From: Lachnospiraceae bacterium
Lineage (GTDB): Bacteria; Bacillota; Clostridia; Lachnospirales; Lachnospiraceae
Assembly (NCBI GenBank): GCA_017511045.1
Contig: JAFWLM010000087.1
Coordinates: 1-34,501 of the forward strand
Length of the DNA: 34,501 nucleotides
Direction: 5' to 3'
Shown here: positions 17,201-24,687 of the stretch, piece after piece
How the letters are laid out: every line of letters starts with the position of its first letter
Position numbering within the stretch: the stretch's first letter is position 1
The notes under the pieces: model-generated
What the model saw: only the letters and a program-made list of their open reading frames with translations
What the model was told of the DNA's origin: nothing
Database searches by the model: none
Program-made: the position numbers and the translations under genes

Positions 17201-17732
17201 GAGAAGTTCTGAATCCGTCAAAGAAGTTGATAAACGGAACTCTTCCCTTGATTGCGCTGCAGTGGGAAACCGGGGTCAGGTCCATTACTTCCTGTACACT
17301 GGAAGAACAGAGCATTGCGAAACCGGTCTGGCGGCAGGCATAGATATCGGAATGATCACCGAAAATAGAAAGTGCATGAGTTGCGATTGCACGGGCAGAT
17401 ACATCAATGACTGCCGGCAGTCTTTCTGCTGCGATCTTGTACATATTCGGGATCATAAGAAGAAGGCCCTGGGAAGCGGTAAACGTTGTAGTTAACGCAC
17501 CTGCTGTTAAGGAACCATGAACAGCACCTGCAGCACCTGCTTCGGACTGCATTTCAGTAACTGCTACTTCTCTTCCGAAAATGTTCTTAAGTCCTTCAGT
17601 CGCCCATTTGTCAGCAAGTTCGGCCATGACTGAAGATGGTGTGATCGGATAAATCGCTGCAACATCAGAATATGCATAGGAAACGTGTGCTGCTGCGGTA
17701 TTTCCGTCCATTGTTTTCATTTTTCTGGACAT
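14205..17732 (-). CDS. nifJ: Pyruvate:ferredoxin (flavodoxin) oxidoreductase
   Basis: A 1175-residue single-chain PFOR, the usual length. Order: N-terminal pyruvate-binding domain (AYSDVAAIYPITPSS), the transketolase-like middle, a two-cluster ferredoxin domain (CIQCNQCAYVCP and CTGCGSCVNVCP), and the thiamine-diphosphate domain with CAGCGETPY, ATGCSSIWG, GGDGWAYDIG and SNTGGQSSKST. It splits pyruvate with CoA to acetyl-CoA, CO2 and reduced ferredoxin and is the main fermentative entry point in anaerobes. A TTG at 17741 is one base from AGGAGG and can be dismissed; ATG 17732 is ten bases away. It appears to be a monocistronic unit. Confidence 0.97.
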   Translation of the reverse strand: MSRKMKTMDGNTAAAHVSYAYSDVAAIYPITPSSVMAELADKWATEGLKNIFGREVAVTEMQSEAGAAGAVHGSLTAGALTTTFTASQGLLLMIPNMYKIAAERLPAVIDVSARAIATHALSIFGDHSDIYACRQTGFAMLCSSSVQEVMDLTPVSHCSAIKGRVPFINFFDGFRTSHEIQKIEVWDYEDLKDMVDLDAVDKYKAESLNPERACQWGSAQNPDIFFQAREACNTAYDELPAVVEEYMNKVNEKIGTNYGLFNYYGAPDAEHVIIAMGSVCETAEEAIDFLNAQGEKYGIVKVRLFRPFSAKHLIDAIPDTVKKISVLDRTKEPGALGEPLYLDVVAALRGSKFHNVEIFSGRYGLGSKNTNSAQIIAVLRNTEKPRFTVGIEDDVTNLSLDTSYNPVTVPDSIICCKFWGLGADGTVGANKNSIKIIGDNTDQYAQAYFDYDSKKSGGVTVSHLRFGKTPIKSTYLIDQADFVACHNASYVRKYNMVQDIKDGGTFLLNCPWNLEELEKHLPGQAKRYIAEHNINLYTIDGIKIGKEIGLGGRINTVLQSAFFKLAAIIPEEEAIRLMKEAAKKTYGRKGDDIVNMNYAAIDAGAQQVVKVEVPASWKDAEDEVLGTVYTEGRKEVLDFVNNIQAKVSGQEGNKLPVSAFKDYVIGNTPSGTAAYEKRGIAVDVPSWNADTCIQCNQCAYVCPHAAIRPVIMTEEELAAAPAATKAKDATGLPGLKFAMTISTLDCTGCGSCVNVCPGNKKNDTLVMQPMEEQLPQQEVFAYGLTIDAKPEVFEKFKESTVKGSQFKQPLLEFSGACAGCGETPYAKLMTQLFGDRAYIANATGCSSIWGNSSPSTPYTVNKKGHGPAWSNSLFEDAAEFGYGMVLANNAIRGALKEKAQYIVDNGTNPEVVAAAKEWIDTFSNGALNGPATEKFIAALEGKEGQPAKDILKQKEYLSKKSQWIFGGDGWAYDIGFGGLDHVIASGKDINIMVFDTEVYSNTGGQSSKSTPTGATAQFAAGGKEVKKKDLAQIAMSYGYVYVAQISMGADMNQCIKAMVEAESYQGPSLIIAYAPCINHGIKGGMKVAQSEEKQAVTSGYWNLLRYDPRLSAEGKNPFMLDSKEASTDYVDFLHNEVRYTALERMDPEKAKVLFAKQEKEAKGRYEYLKKLASLD

Positions 17733-17785
17733 ATCAAACAACCCTCCTGAATTATATTGTTCTTTTTTAGATACAATCGGTGAAT

Positions 17786-17814
17786 ATTATAGCATTTGAA
17801 CACCATGAATACAA
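17786..17814 (-). promoter_or_regulatory. Predicted PFOR promoter, extended -10
   Basis: Minus-strand TTGTAT (17814-17809), a 17-base spacer and a perfect TATAAT (17791-17786) preceded by TGC, i.e. an extended -10. The transcript should start near 17779, about 47 bases before the ATG. Directly upstream of the -35 is an inverted repeat, AATGTT/AACATT (17817-17837), which could be an operator. The strength suits a highly expressed catabolic enzyme. Confidence 0.75.
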
Positions 17815-17879
17815 GGAATGTTTATATTTTGAACATTTTCAGCATATTGCCCCGAAGCACCTGATCCACTGCTCTTTTT

Positions 17880-20800
17880 TTAGGAAATCTGACGATTCTC
17901 ATGCTCTTTTGATGCGTATTTTTTCTTTAGCATGAACAGGCAGAGAACGATAATGCATCCCAAAGCTCCACCGGAACCAAACAGCCAGATCAGAGGACTT
18001 TCCCCATCACCTGTTTTGGGAGCTTCTGAGCCCTCTGAAACAGGGGTAAGATAAACGCTCTGCTCTGCATCTTCGAGATCTTCGTGTGCCGCGATCTTAA
18101 CATCCGCATCAAACAGTTCCTCAAAGGCGACCAGTGTGTCTCCTGCCAGCGCCGGATTCTGAAATACAAACGTCAGTTCTGTTACTCCGTCTGTCATTTC
18201 AGCAGTAAAACGCACGGATGATGTGATCTCTTTTCCTTCCTGATCCACTGCCGCTTTTCCGGTCTTTTTGTTCATCAGCTTTCCCCAGATCTCATATTCT
18301 GTTCCCGCAATAAGGCCTTCATATGCAATGGTATCGGTGAGGGAAAGCTGCGTTTCCGCATTTGCTTCATGCGTCTGTGTCGCATCGTTCAGCAGCGTAG
18401 TTGAAAGTTTCGGAAAATGGATCCTTTGCGTTTCCTTTAATTCATCCGGAAGATCCGGGAACAGAGTTTCGTCCTCACAGGCTGCAAGTGTTTCCTCATC
18501 GTGTTTTTTCCCTTTTCCGTCGTTGATCGTTACATAGCTGTACAGATATTCCGACACATAGATCGTGTGGCCTTCCAGTTTTGACGTATCAGCGATCTGG
18601 TATTTCAGGGTTTCCACATGCCCGTCAAAGTCATCTGTAATAAAATCCTTTGATGCACTTGCAAGCAGTTCCCCTGTATTCAGATCATGGACTTCACCCT
18701 TCAGGCGGTATTTAATGTAATCCCACTCCCCTTTATTGTTAACAAGGCGTTCGCAATCAGTGCCGGACATAGTAACCGTGTCAACGATCGTAACAGCTTC
18801 GCCTGCCTTCGCATAATGTGAAGAATCCGCCTGATTTACCGCAAGAGTGTGGACTTCGATCGGGGTATTTTTCATCGTGTAAAGATTTCCGTATGAAAGA
18901 TGTGCCCCGTCTCCTGTCCTTCGGATCACTCCGATATATTGTCCGTCTTCGAGTTCGATAAGGCTGCCGTCTTCTGCGATCAGGCTGGCACCGGTCACAG
19001 TATAGCCGGGTGCCGGTTTGACTTCTTCCACAGATATGGTCCCGATAGGCAGGATCACTTTGCCATCCACCTGATAAAGTGCGTCCGACTCATCGGCAGC
19101 AAAACTTGCAGGATCATCAAGTGCTGCAATACAGCGGCCGCTTGCCTCATCCTTTACCGTCCGCATCTTCCAGGTTCTTTTCGGAGAGCCGCTGACATCG
19201 CCGTCCGGATTATCAAAATATTTCACTACAAATTCTGCGCCTTCTAACGGAAATCCCATTGCATAGTTTTTCCCGGACTCTTTGAAGATCCTGATACTCA
19301 TCCTGTCAAATGCAGGCTGATCCGAGACCTTTAGAAGATACGGCGTGGAAGAAGTATGAGAAGATGTGATGGTTACTGTATAACTCCTGCTGTCCAGCTC
19401 ATAGTTTTTAGCGGGAGTCGTTTCTTTCACAGTATAAGTGCCGACCGGAAGTTTCAGCAGATTGCTGTCTCCATTTGCAGCCGTGGTAAGTGTTCCTTTT
19501 ACAGCGGATCCCTGATAGACCGTGTATACAGCGCCTGCCAGATCATAACATCCGTTTCCTCCGGTGATCGCAGTATCAGCGGAATCCTTGTGAAGCTTCA
19601 GATAGCCGTCGTTTCCGGTGCCCCGATAGACATCATATCGGTAATAGTATCCGGAGCCGGATGTTTGAAACTCCTCATTTGCCGAACCGATACCTGCGCC
19701 GTCCCACGCCCAGACTTCCGATGCAAGCCAGTTGCACTGCACATTACTGCTGTACGCGTGGATCAGCATGGCATCGTCTCCGCTCACTTCATAGACAATT
19801 GCTACATGTACATAATCTCCGAAGACAATGATATCTCCCGGCCGGATCTGTCCGGCCGCCACCTGACTTCGGATATCTGCAGCCGAGGTTCCGCCGCAGA
19901 CAAAGAGACCCGCATCCTGCAAAGCAGGTTTCCACCAGGCACTGGCAAAAGCTTCTCCGGTATATGGATAACTTAAGCTTCCGTCATCGTAAAACCAGTG
20001 CACCATGGCATTCACATAGCCGGAACAGTCAAAACCGGAGGCCGTCATCGCGCCCCAGTTCACCAGCCCGGAACACGGAGATACATAAGGAAGTCCGAGA
20101 TAGCTGAAGCCGGAATGAGCTTTCAGATTGGCTTTGATCTGGTCAAAGGATTTTGAAGTCAGTGATCCGGGACCGAAGCCATAGGCCGCAGCTTCCGCTG
20201 AAATATCCTCTTTTTGAAACAGCAGGCTTCCCACCATCGTATCGGCTTCCGGCATCGTAAATGAATAACGATAACTACCATCTTCATTTATTGTTTCTTC
20301 CGTCTCCACAATGCGTCCGTCCTGGTATTCATCTCCTGCCACGACCTGTGTGGAACTGAGAAGATATCCATCTTCGACCTCTGCTTTAACATTCACGGCT
20401 TCCCCCGGATGAAAAAGCATCTGCTGCCCGTCTTCTGTTACACCCGGTTCCGTCTCGTTATTGTTATGATCCACAAAGGAAAAATGGATTCCCTTCTGTT
20501 CAGAAAGCAAAACCGCAAAACTGCCTTCCGTACCGCTTATCTGTTCCTGTTGTTCCTTATAGTCCGTTTCGAAGATCAGTCCCTTGTTCAGTACAGAAGG
20601 GATCTGCGAAATGTCCCGAAGGGAAAGCCAGCCGCTCATTTTTGCCGCTGCATTTGATGTTGCCTTTGCAGTAACATTGTAATCAACCGTTGGTCCGTAA
20701 TTGGAGACCTCACAGCGGGAGCCGTCTTCGTTCGCTGCCCCGATAATGAGTGCATCTTCGACGCCGCCGGGAAGAAAGCCCTGCGCATTCCGGGCATTGT

Positions 20801-21554
20801 TTCCTGCTGCTCCAACGACTGTAATACCGGCCTCGCAGGCCTCACGGATCACCTGCTCAATGATCTCACTGTCTGCAGACTTCAGCGCACTTAAAGAGAG
20901 GTTAATGATCCTGACATCACTGCTCATTGCAAGTTTAATCGCCGCGTAAAGATCCGAGACATTTCCCCTTCCGGTTGACCCAAGTGCTTTGATGGAAAGG
21001 ATTGCCGCATCCGGATTCTGTTCATAGATACACTCCGCCATCTGCTGTCCATGGCCATTGTCATCCTGCGCGTTCTCTCCGATCACAGACACTGCCGTCT
21101 GCACGTCAGCTCCCGTATCGATCAGGGCAACATCAAAACTACCCTGTACCAGCGGGATCGTTCGTTCAGCTTCAGTAAAAGGATTCTCCTCCCGGCTCAT
21201 CTTCTCCAGTTCATTGCTGCCTTCATCTGCCTCTCCTTCCGCAATAAAAACCCCGGTATCCACTTCCACTGCTTCCGCCTTATCCAGGTAATAGGAATAG
21301 GCCTCGCCTGCCTGCTCCGGACTGTCAAACTGCAGAAGATAGACCTCTTCATAAGAAGACAAAACTGGTTCCTGTTCCGTAAAAATACCTTCATCATCTG
21401 TCTTTACCAGAATTCGGCAGGAAGAAAAATCCGGACCGGGTAAATCATTGCCGCTTCCGGTCTCCTCTGCCATGACGGGCACCAGCGCCGGGGTCTGGCA
21501 GAAAAGAAACAGTAAGGAAAGCAGTACCGGAAGCAATCTTTTCATTTTTTTCAT
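17880..21554 (-). CDS. Wall-anchored protein with subtilase, NlpC/P60, SpaA and VaFE domains
   Basis: A 1224-residue surface protein. Signal peptide 1-29. Compact S8 domain about 140-320, with Asp146 (ALIDTG), His168 (DNGHGQ), Asn252 (GAAGNN) and Ser300 (ATSNAAAKMSG). A beta-rich linker spans about 355-448. The NlpC/P60 domain spans about 465-645, with Cys510 (GFDCSGYV), His583 (YVHVAIV) and His599. Two SpaA-like Ig domains follow (about 650-745 and 750-900), then beta modules ending in a VaFE motif (LVAFEE, 1141-1146). The sorting signal APKTGD (1178-1183), a hydrophobic helix and a KKK tail end the protein. AGGAG stands eight bases before the ATG. It should be sortase-anchored and act on proteins and peptidoglycan. 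I know no characterised protein with this combination. Confidence 0.85.
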   Translation of the reverse strand: MKKMKRLLPVLLSLLFLFCQTPALVPVMAEETGSGNDLPGPDFSSCRILVKTDDEGIFTEQEPVLSSYEEVYLLQFDSPEQAGEAYSYYLDKAEAVEVDTGVFIAEGEADEGSNELEKMSREENPFTEAERTIPLVQGSFDVALIDTGADVQTAVSVIGENAQDDNGHGQQMAECIYEQNPDAAILSIKALGSTGRGNVSDLYAAIKLAMSSDVRIINLSLSALKSADSEIIEQVIREACEAGITVVGAAGNNARNAQGFLPGGVEDALIIGAANEDGSRCEVSNYGPTVDYNVTAKATSNAAAKMSGWLSLRDISQIPSVLNKGLIFETDYKEQQEQISGTEGSFAVLLSEQKGIHFSFVDHNNNETEPGVTEDGQQMLFHPGEAVNVKAEVEDGYLLSSTQVVAGDEYQDGRIVETEETINEDGSYRYSFTMPEADTMVGSLLFQKEDISAEAAAYGFGPGSLTSKSFDQIKANLKAHSGFSYLGLPYVSPCSGLVNWGAMTASGFDCSGYVNAMVHWFYDDGSLSYPYTGEAFASAWWKPALQDAGLFVCGGTSAADIRSQVAAGQIRPGDIIVFGDYVHVAIVYEVSGDDAMLIHAYSSNVQCNWLASEVWAWDGAGIGSANEEFQTSGSGYYYRYDVYRGTGNDGYLKLHKDSADTAITGGNGCYDLAGAVYTVYQGSAVKGTLTTAANGDSNLLKLPVGTYTVKETTPAKNYELDSRSYTVTITSSHTSSTPYLLKVSDQPAFDRMSIRIFKESGKNYAMGFPLEGAEFVVKYFDNPDGDVSGSPKRTWKMRTVKDEASGRCIAALDDPASFAADESDALYQVDGKVILPIGTISVEEVKPAPGYTVTGASLIAEDGSLIELEDGQYIGVIRRTGDGAHLSYGNLYTMKNTPIEVHTLAVNQADSSHYAKAGEAVTIVDTVTMSGTDCERLVNNKGEWDYIKYRLKGEVHDLNTGELLASASKDFITDDFDGHVETLKYQIADTSKLEGHTIYVSEYLYSYVTINDGKGKKHDEETLAACEDETLFPDLPDELKETQRIHFPKLSTTLLNDATQTHEANAETQLSLTDTIAYEGLIAGTEYEIWGKLMNKKTGKAAVDQEGKEITSSVRFTAEMTDGVTELTFVFQNPALAGDTLVAFEELFDADVKIAAHEDLEDAEQSVYLTPVSEGSEAPKTGDGESPLIWLFGSGGALGCIIVLCLFMLKKKYASKEHENRQIS

Positions 21555-21586
21555 CTTGTATTCTCCTCTTCATTCATTCAAACTTT

Positions 21587-21614
21587 TTGCATTTTTACCT
21601 GATTGTGCTATAAT
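21587..21614 (+). promoter_or_regulatory. Promoter of tRNA-Arg
   Basis: Plus-strand TTGCAT (21587-21592), a 16-base spacer and TATAAT (21609-21614) preceded by TGC, giving an extended -10. The expected transcript start, about 21621, is four bases before the mature tRNA. This promoter is divergent from, and only about 35 bases away from, the start of the large surface-protein gene. Confidence 0.8.
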
Positions 21615-21624
21615 GCGTCCGTAT

Positions 21625-21696
21625 GCACCCGTAGCCCAACGGATAGAGCGCAGGCCTCCGGAGCTTGAAATGGCGGTTCGATTCCGCCCGGGTGTA
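21625..21696 (+). tRNA. tRNA-Arg (anticodon CCG)
   Basis: A 72-base cloverleaf can be folded: acceptor GCACCCG/CGGGTGT (first pair G-U), D arm GCCC/GAGC with a C12-A23 mismatch, anticodon stem CAGGC/GCTTG with loop CTCCGGA (anticodon CCG, reading CGG), a 4-base variable loop, and T arm GGCGG/CCGCC with TTCGATT. The discriminator is A73; CCA is not encoded. A TTTTTT run follows at 21697-21702. It is the only plus-strand gene in the window. The mismatch and the G-U end pair make it slightly irregular but probably functional, given its strong promoter. Confidence 0.92.
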
Positions 21697-21709
21697 TTTT
21701 TTCTGCCTT

Positions 21710-22417
21710 TCACATCACCAGATGCCCCTCTTTTCTCGGAAATCGATAGGCATGATCTGAAAGCACATCCTTTGGATTTAATTCCGATTCATTGACTGAC
21801 CGGATCAGCCTGTTCAGTTCCTCTCCTTCGACTCCCTGCCCCTCCGGGATCAGAATGACTTCATGGATACTGGATGGAATCACAAGCAGATCACTCTCGA
21901 GCTTTTCCGCCAGCTCCATGACCATATCCCAGAATAAAATGCAGACTGCTCCATTTCTTTTCCAACGATTCGTCAGTACATACATCGGCATAGCGTCCTG
22001 ATCCTCCGTCAGGTCCACATCAAAAGAAATGTCTTTGATCATATCTCCGATCATGTCCCGAAGAGGCCGGATATATGCGCCCATCACTTGTCTGGTATTT
22101 GAGAACGCATCTTCGAAGAGTTGAAAATAATCCACTTTCCACTGTTTCAGCATCTCATTCGTGATCAGGATCTCCTCTTGTTCCGGGTCGTTGTTTCGGT
22201 ACATATAAAAGACCAGTGAAAGGTCCAGCATTGGCTCGTGCGGGATCGTTTCAAGGAGACTCTTGTTTTTCTCCGTATTGACCAGTTTTGCGAAGATCAG
22301 CTGCTGTAGTTTCCGGTATTCAACTGCCATTGGATCCGTGATTTCCTGATCTTCCAAACTCTGTTCTTTTTCATATACGCATGTTGACACAGTGTAATTC
22401 ATTTCACATAGTTTCAT
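21710..22417 (-). CDS. DUF5688 family protein, N-terminally short
   Basis: A 235-residue soluble protein matching the C-terminal two thirds of DUF5688, a Lachnospiraceae-enriched family of unknown function. Recognisable segments are PMLDLSLVFYMY, ILITNEMLKQW, the strongly conserved MPMYVLTNR, and IPSSIHEVILIPEG, followed by NPKDVLSDHAYRFPR. Typical members have about 60-100 more N-terminal residues. Here the in-frame upstream sequence is broken by two stops (see the gap entry at 22418). An AAAGGA site seven bases before the ATG supports translation from 22417. It may be a shortened functional gene or a decaying one. No function is assigned. Confidence 0.75.
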   Translation of the reverse strand: MKLCEMNYTVSTCVYEKEQSLEDQEITDPMAVEYRKLQQLIFAKLVNTEKNKSLLETIPHEPMLDLSLVFYMYRNNDPEQEEILITNEMLKQWKVDYFQLFEDAFSNTRQVMGAYIRPLRDMIGDMIKDISFDVDLTEDQDAMPMYVLTNRWKRNGAVCILFWDMVMELAEKLESDLLVIPSSIHEVILIPEGQGVEGEELNRLIRSVNESELNPKDVLSDHAYRFPRKEGHLVM

Positions 22418-22601
22418 GTTTTATCCTTTCCGCCTGCAGTTTCAGGGTATAAGAAACAAACCCTGCAGCACATTTCGTATACTGCAAGCCATTTCATTTA
22501 TTGTTTTAGGGAATTTCATCTGTTCTGATCAGAACATACAGGAAGCTTTAGAAATCTGTCCGAACCCGGAGCTGTTTTACACTCCTCCTCAGACAAAAAA
22601 T
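22418..22601. other. Gene-free stretch upstream of the DUF5688 gene
   Basis: Holds the 16-bp palindrome at 22521-22536. Immediately downstream on the minus strand is a 25-codon reading frame (ATG at 22519, stop at 22442) in the same frame as the DUF5688 gene and separated from it by TGA and TAA. It may be the decayed N-terminus of that gene, although I cannot align it confidently. No convincing promoter was found here. Together with 22602-22718 this is the longest non-coding interval in the window (301 bases). Confidence 0.5.
22521..22536. promoter_or_regulatory. Perfect 16-bp palindrome
   Basis: TGTTCTGATCAGAACA is a perfect two-fold symmetric site in the gap between moeA and the DUF5688 gene. 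Its centre leaves no loop, so it is more likely a dimeric protein-binding site than an RNA hairpin. The half-sites GTTC...GAAC are in the opposite order from the Bacillus LexA box (GAAC...GTTC). The regulator is unknown. Confidence 0.5.
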
Positions 22602-22632
22602 ATCCTGCAAGTCACATCATAACTTGCAGGAT
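22602..22632 (-). terminator. Strong intrinsic terminator after moeA
   Basis: A perfect 11-bp stem (minus strand ATCCTGCAAGT with ACTTGCAGGAT) and 9-base loop are followed on the minus strand by ATTTTTTG. It lies about 87 bases after the moeA stop. On the plus strand a shorter TTTT follows, so it may work weakly both ways. The 22633-22718 stretch between it and moeA is AT-rich and featureless. Confidence 0.88.
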
Positions 22633-22718
22633 TTTGAATGTCAAAGTAAACAAAAGTATACAATTTTTAAATTTATATTACAGAAAAATCACAGGATTTC
22701 ATATACAGTAAAAGCTGT

Positions 22719-23951
22719 TTAGAGAGGATGCACGGTAACTGTTTCACCCTCTTTTCTGTCGCCGTTTCCAAGCGGAGTGATAAAGAAGGCGTCACATTCA
22801 GACATGCTGGTCATAAGGCCCGACTGAGTCTTGACCGGTTCTGCATAAGTCGTCCAGTCTTTAGCGGAGATCTTTGCAAAATCAAACTGGGACCGCTGCT
22901 TGTTCTCTTTTACGTCTTTTGTAAGGACCGCATTCACAAACAGTTCCTCTTCATTAGACCCAAGCATCTGATTTAAGATCTTCTTTACAAAGACACGTGT
23001 TACAAAATAAGCGGAGATCGGATTTCCCGGAACTCCGATCACCGGTTTGCCACCGACATTTCCTACGATCGTCGGTTTTCCGGGTTTCATACGGATTCCA
23101 TGAAGGACAAGTGTTCCAAAACTCTCGATGATCTTCTCGGTCGCATCTTTTTCTCCCATACTGCTGCCGCCGGAAATCAGGACCATATCACACTCATCAA
23201 TTGCATTTTTCACGAATGCTGTCAGCTTGTCTTCTTCATCCTTGACGATTCCATAGACCTTTGCCAATGCACCGGATTCTTCCACCTGCAGGGCAAGCGT
23301 CGTGGAATTGATGTCTCTGACCTGTCCGCTCTTAGGGGTCTCATCGATTCCGATCAGTTCATCGCCGGTACTTATAATACCGACCAGCGGTTTCTTCGCG
23401 ACTTTCACGGCGGTATATCCTAAAGCTGCAAGAGAACCAATATCAGCAATATTCAAGACTCTTCCTTTTGTCAGTACCTTTTTCCCCGGAAAAACATCTG
23501 ATCCTTTTAAGATCACATTTTTCCCTGCCTCGATTTCTTTATAAAAAGTAATGGTTCCGTCGTCATTCTTTTTGGTATCTTCTACCATGATGACTGACTC
23601 CGTTCCTTCCGGAACAGCAGCACCGGTCGGGGTATAAACGCAAGTTCCTTTTGTCAGGGGGTCATCCGCAGCTTCTCCCATTAACACTTCTCCTGCCAGT
23701 TTCAAATTAACAGGAGAATCCTTTGACGCGCCTTTCACATCATCCGCAAAGACGGAATACCCATCCATTCCGGAACGGTTAAAGACAGGAAGATACTCTT
23801 TCGCCAGAATATCCTCTGCCAATACTCTTCCCTTCGCATCCATTAATGTCACCTCTTCAGATGGCACCTCAAAGGAGAAGGCTCCTTCGATCATTTTGAC
23901 CGCATCCTGCGGAGCCGGAAGTGTGTCGACCCGACCCATTTTATTCTGCAT
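22719..23951 (-). CDS. moeA: Molybdopterin molybdenumtransferase
   Basis: A 410-residue MoeA. It has the N-terminal linker region with VFNRSGMDGYSVFADD, the MPT-binding domain with ISTGDEL, SGQVRDINSTTL and SGGSSMGEKD, then GIRMKPGKPT and GVPGNPISAYF, and a C-terminal beta domain. It inserts molybdate into adenylylated molybdopterin to form the molybdenum cofactor, so the organism should have a molybdoenzyme. AGGAGG stands seven bases before the ATG. No other moa/mob gene is in the window. The gene follows efp across an 87-base spacer that contains competing inverted repeats, and a strong terminator follows it. Confidence 0.93.
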   Translation of the reverse strand: MQNKMGRVDTLPAPQDAVKMIEGAFSFEVPSEEVTLMDAKGRVLAEDILAKEYLPVFNRSGMDGYSVFADDVKGASKDSPVNLKLAGEVLMGEAADDPLTKGTCVYTPTGAAVPEGTESVIMVEDTKKNDDGTITFYKEIEAGKNVILKGSDVFPGKKVLTKGRVLNIADIGSLAALGYTAVKVAKKPLVGIISTGDELIGIDETPKSGQVRDINSTTLALQVEESGALAKVYGIVKDEEDKLTAFVKNAIDECDMVLISGGSSMGEKDATEKIIESFGTLVLHGIRMKPGKPTIVGNVGGKPVIGVPGNPISAYFVTRVFVKKILNQMLGSNEEELFVNAVLTKDVKENKQRSQFDFAKISAKDWTTYAEPVKTQSGLMTSMSECDAFFITPLGNGDRKEGETVTVHPL

Positions 23952-23967
23952 GTTTTTTCCTCCTCAT

Positions 23968-24015
23968 AAAGACTCCCGGAGTCTTTTCACGCTCTGCATG
24001 AAAGCTTCCGGGAGT
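23968..24015 (-). promoter_or_regulatory. Competing inverted repeats in the moeA leader
   Basis: Two mutually exclusive pairings share one segment. Long-range: ACTCCCGGA (24015-24007 on the minus strand) pairs with TCCGGGAGT (23980-23972), with inner CTTTCA/TGAAAAG support. Local: AAAGACTCC and GGAGTCTTT (23986-23968) form a near-palindrome around one base. The structures end four bases before the moeA ribosome site at 23964-23959. This may be the efp terminator or an attenuator/leader switch for moeA. Confidence 0.55.
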
Positions 24016-24038
24016 AATTGTTAAACAAAGTATTTCCG

Positions 24039-24596
24039 TTATGCTCTGGATGAATACTCACCTGTACGGGTATCGATAATGATCTTTTCACCCTGCTCGA
24101 TGAACAGCGGAACTCTTACCTGTGCTCCGGTCTCAACCGTTGCCGGCTTCGTTGCGTTTGTCGCTGTGTTGCCTTTTACTCCCGGTTCAGTTTCCGTAAC
24201 TTCAAGTTCAACTGTGATCGGCGGCTCAACAGAGAAAACGTTTCCTTTGTAGGAACAGATCTTGACCATTTCATTTTCTTTCACAAACTTCATGGACTCA
24301 GCAACGTCTGCATGGGAAAGCTGGATCTGCTCATAGGTCTCAACATCCATGTAGTTGTACATATCGCCATCATCATACAGATACTGCATATTAACACGGT
24401 CGATGTGTGCATTCTCAAACCGCTCTGTCGGACGGAACGTTTTTTCTACTGTGCTTCCGGTAATAATGTTTTTCAGTTTTGTTCTGACAAATGCTGCTCC
24501 CTTACCGGGTTTAACATGCTGGAACTCCAGGATCTGATAAACATCTCCTTCAATTTCCACTGTAAGGCCATTTTTGAAACTGCCTGCATCTACCAT
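24039..24596 (-). CDS. efp: Elongation factor P
   Basis: A 185-residue EF-P with the three expected domains: the KOW-like N-terminal domain with [19 protein letters not shown], whose tip residue Lys32 is the usual modification site, and two OB domains with the C-terminal GEYSSRA. It rescues ribosomes stalled at polyproline, acting between the P and E sites. Its length and ends are standard. AGGAGG stands eight bases before the ATG. No Lys-modification gene is visible nearby. The S1 tail (APAEEAPAEE) has isolated prolines only, so no obvious link. Confidence 0.97.
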   Translation of the reverse strand: MVDAGSFKNGLTVEIEGDVYQILEFQHVKPGKGAAFVRTKLKNIITGSTVEKTFRPTERFENAHIDRVNMQYLYDDGDMYNYMDVETYEQIQLSHADVAESMKFVKENEMVKICSYKGNVFSVEPPITVELEVTETEPGVKGNTATNATKPATVETGAQVRVPLFIEQGEKIIIDTRTGEYSSRA

Positions 24597-24619
24597 AAGT
24601 TCTTCCTCCTTGTGTTCCT

Positions 24620-24655
24620 GTACTCTCTCTTTCTGCCTATACCCGGAGAGTACAA
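24620..24655 (-). promoter_or_regulatory. Hairpin in the efp leader
   Basis: A perfect 9-bp stem (TGTACTCTC with GAGAGTACA) encloses an 18-base loop. It lies between the predicted start of the efp transcript and its ribosome site, ending about ten bases before AGGAGG. No T-run follows, so it does not look like a terminator for the dehydroquinase-kinase gene. Confidence 0.55.
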
Positions 24656-24687
24656 GACAGACTTAATAATATTCTTTTAACTAAATT

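Noticed and set aside
22521-22536. LexA (SOS) box
   Set aside because: The half-site order is GTTC...GAAC, the reverse of the Gram-positive GAAC...GTTC box.
21625-22718. Genomic island or attachment site at tRNA-Arg
   Set aside because: No integrase, no repeated tRNA 3' end and no change of gene style are visible within the window.
23968-24015. Known molybdenum-cofactor riboswitch upstream of moeA
   Set aside because: The leader is too short and lacks the multi-helix layout of the Moco RNA; only simple inverted repeats are present.
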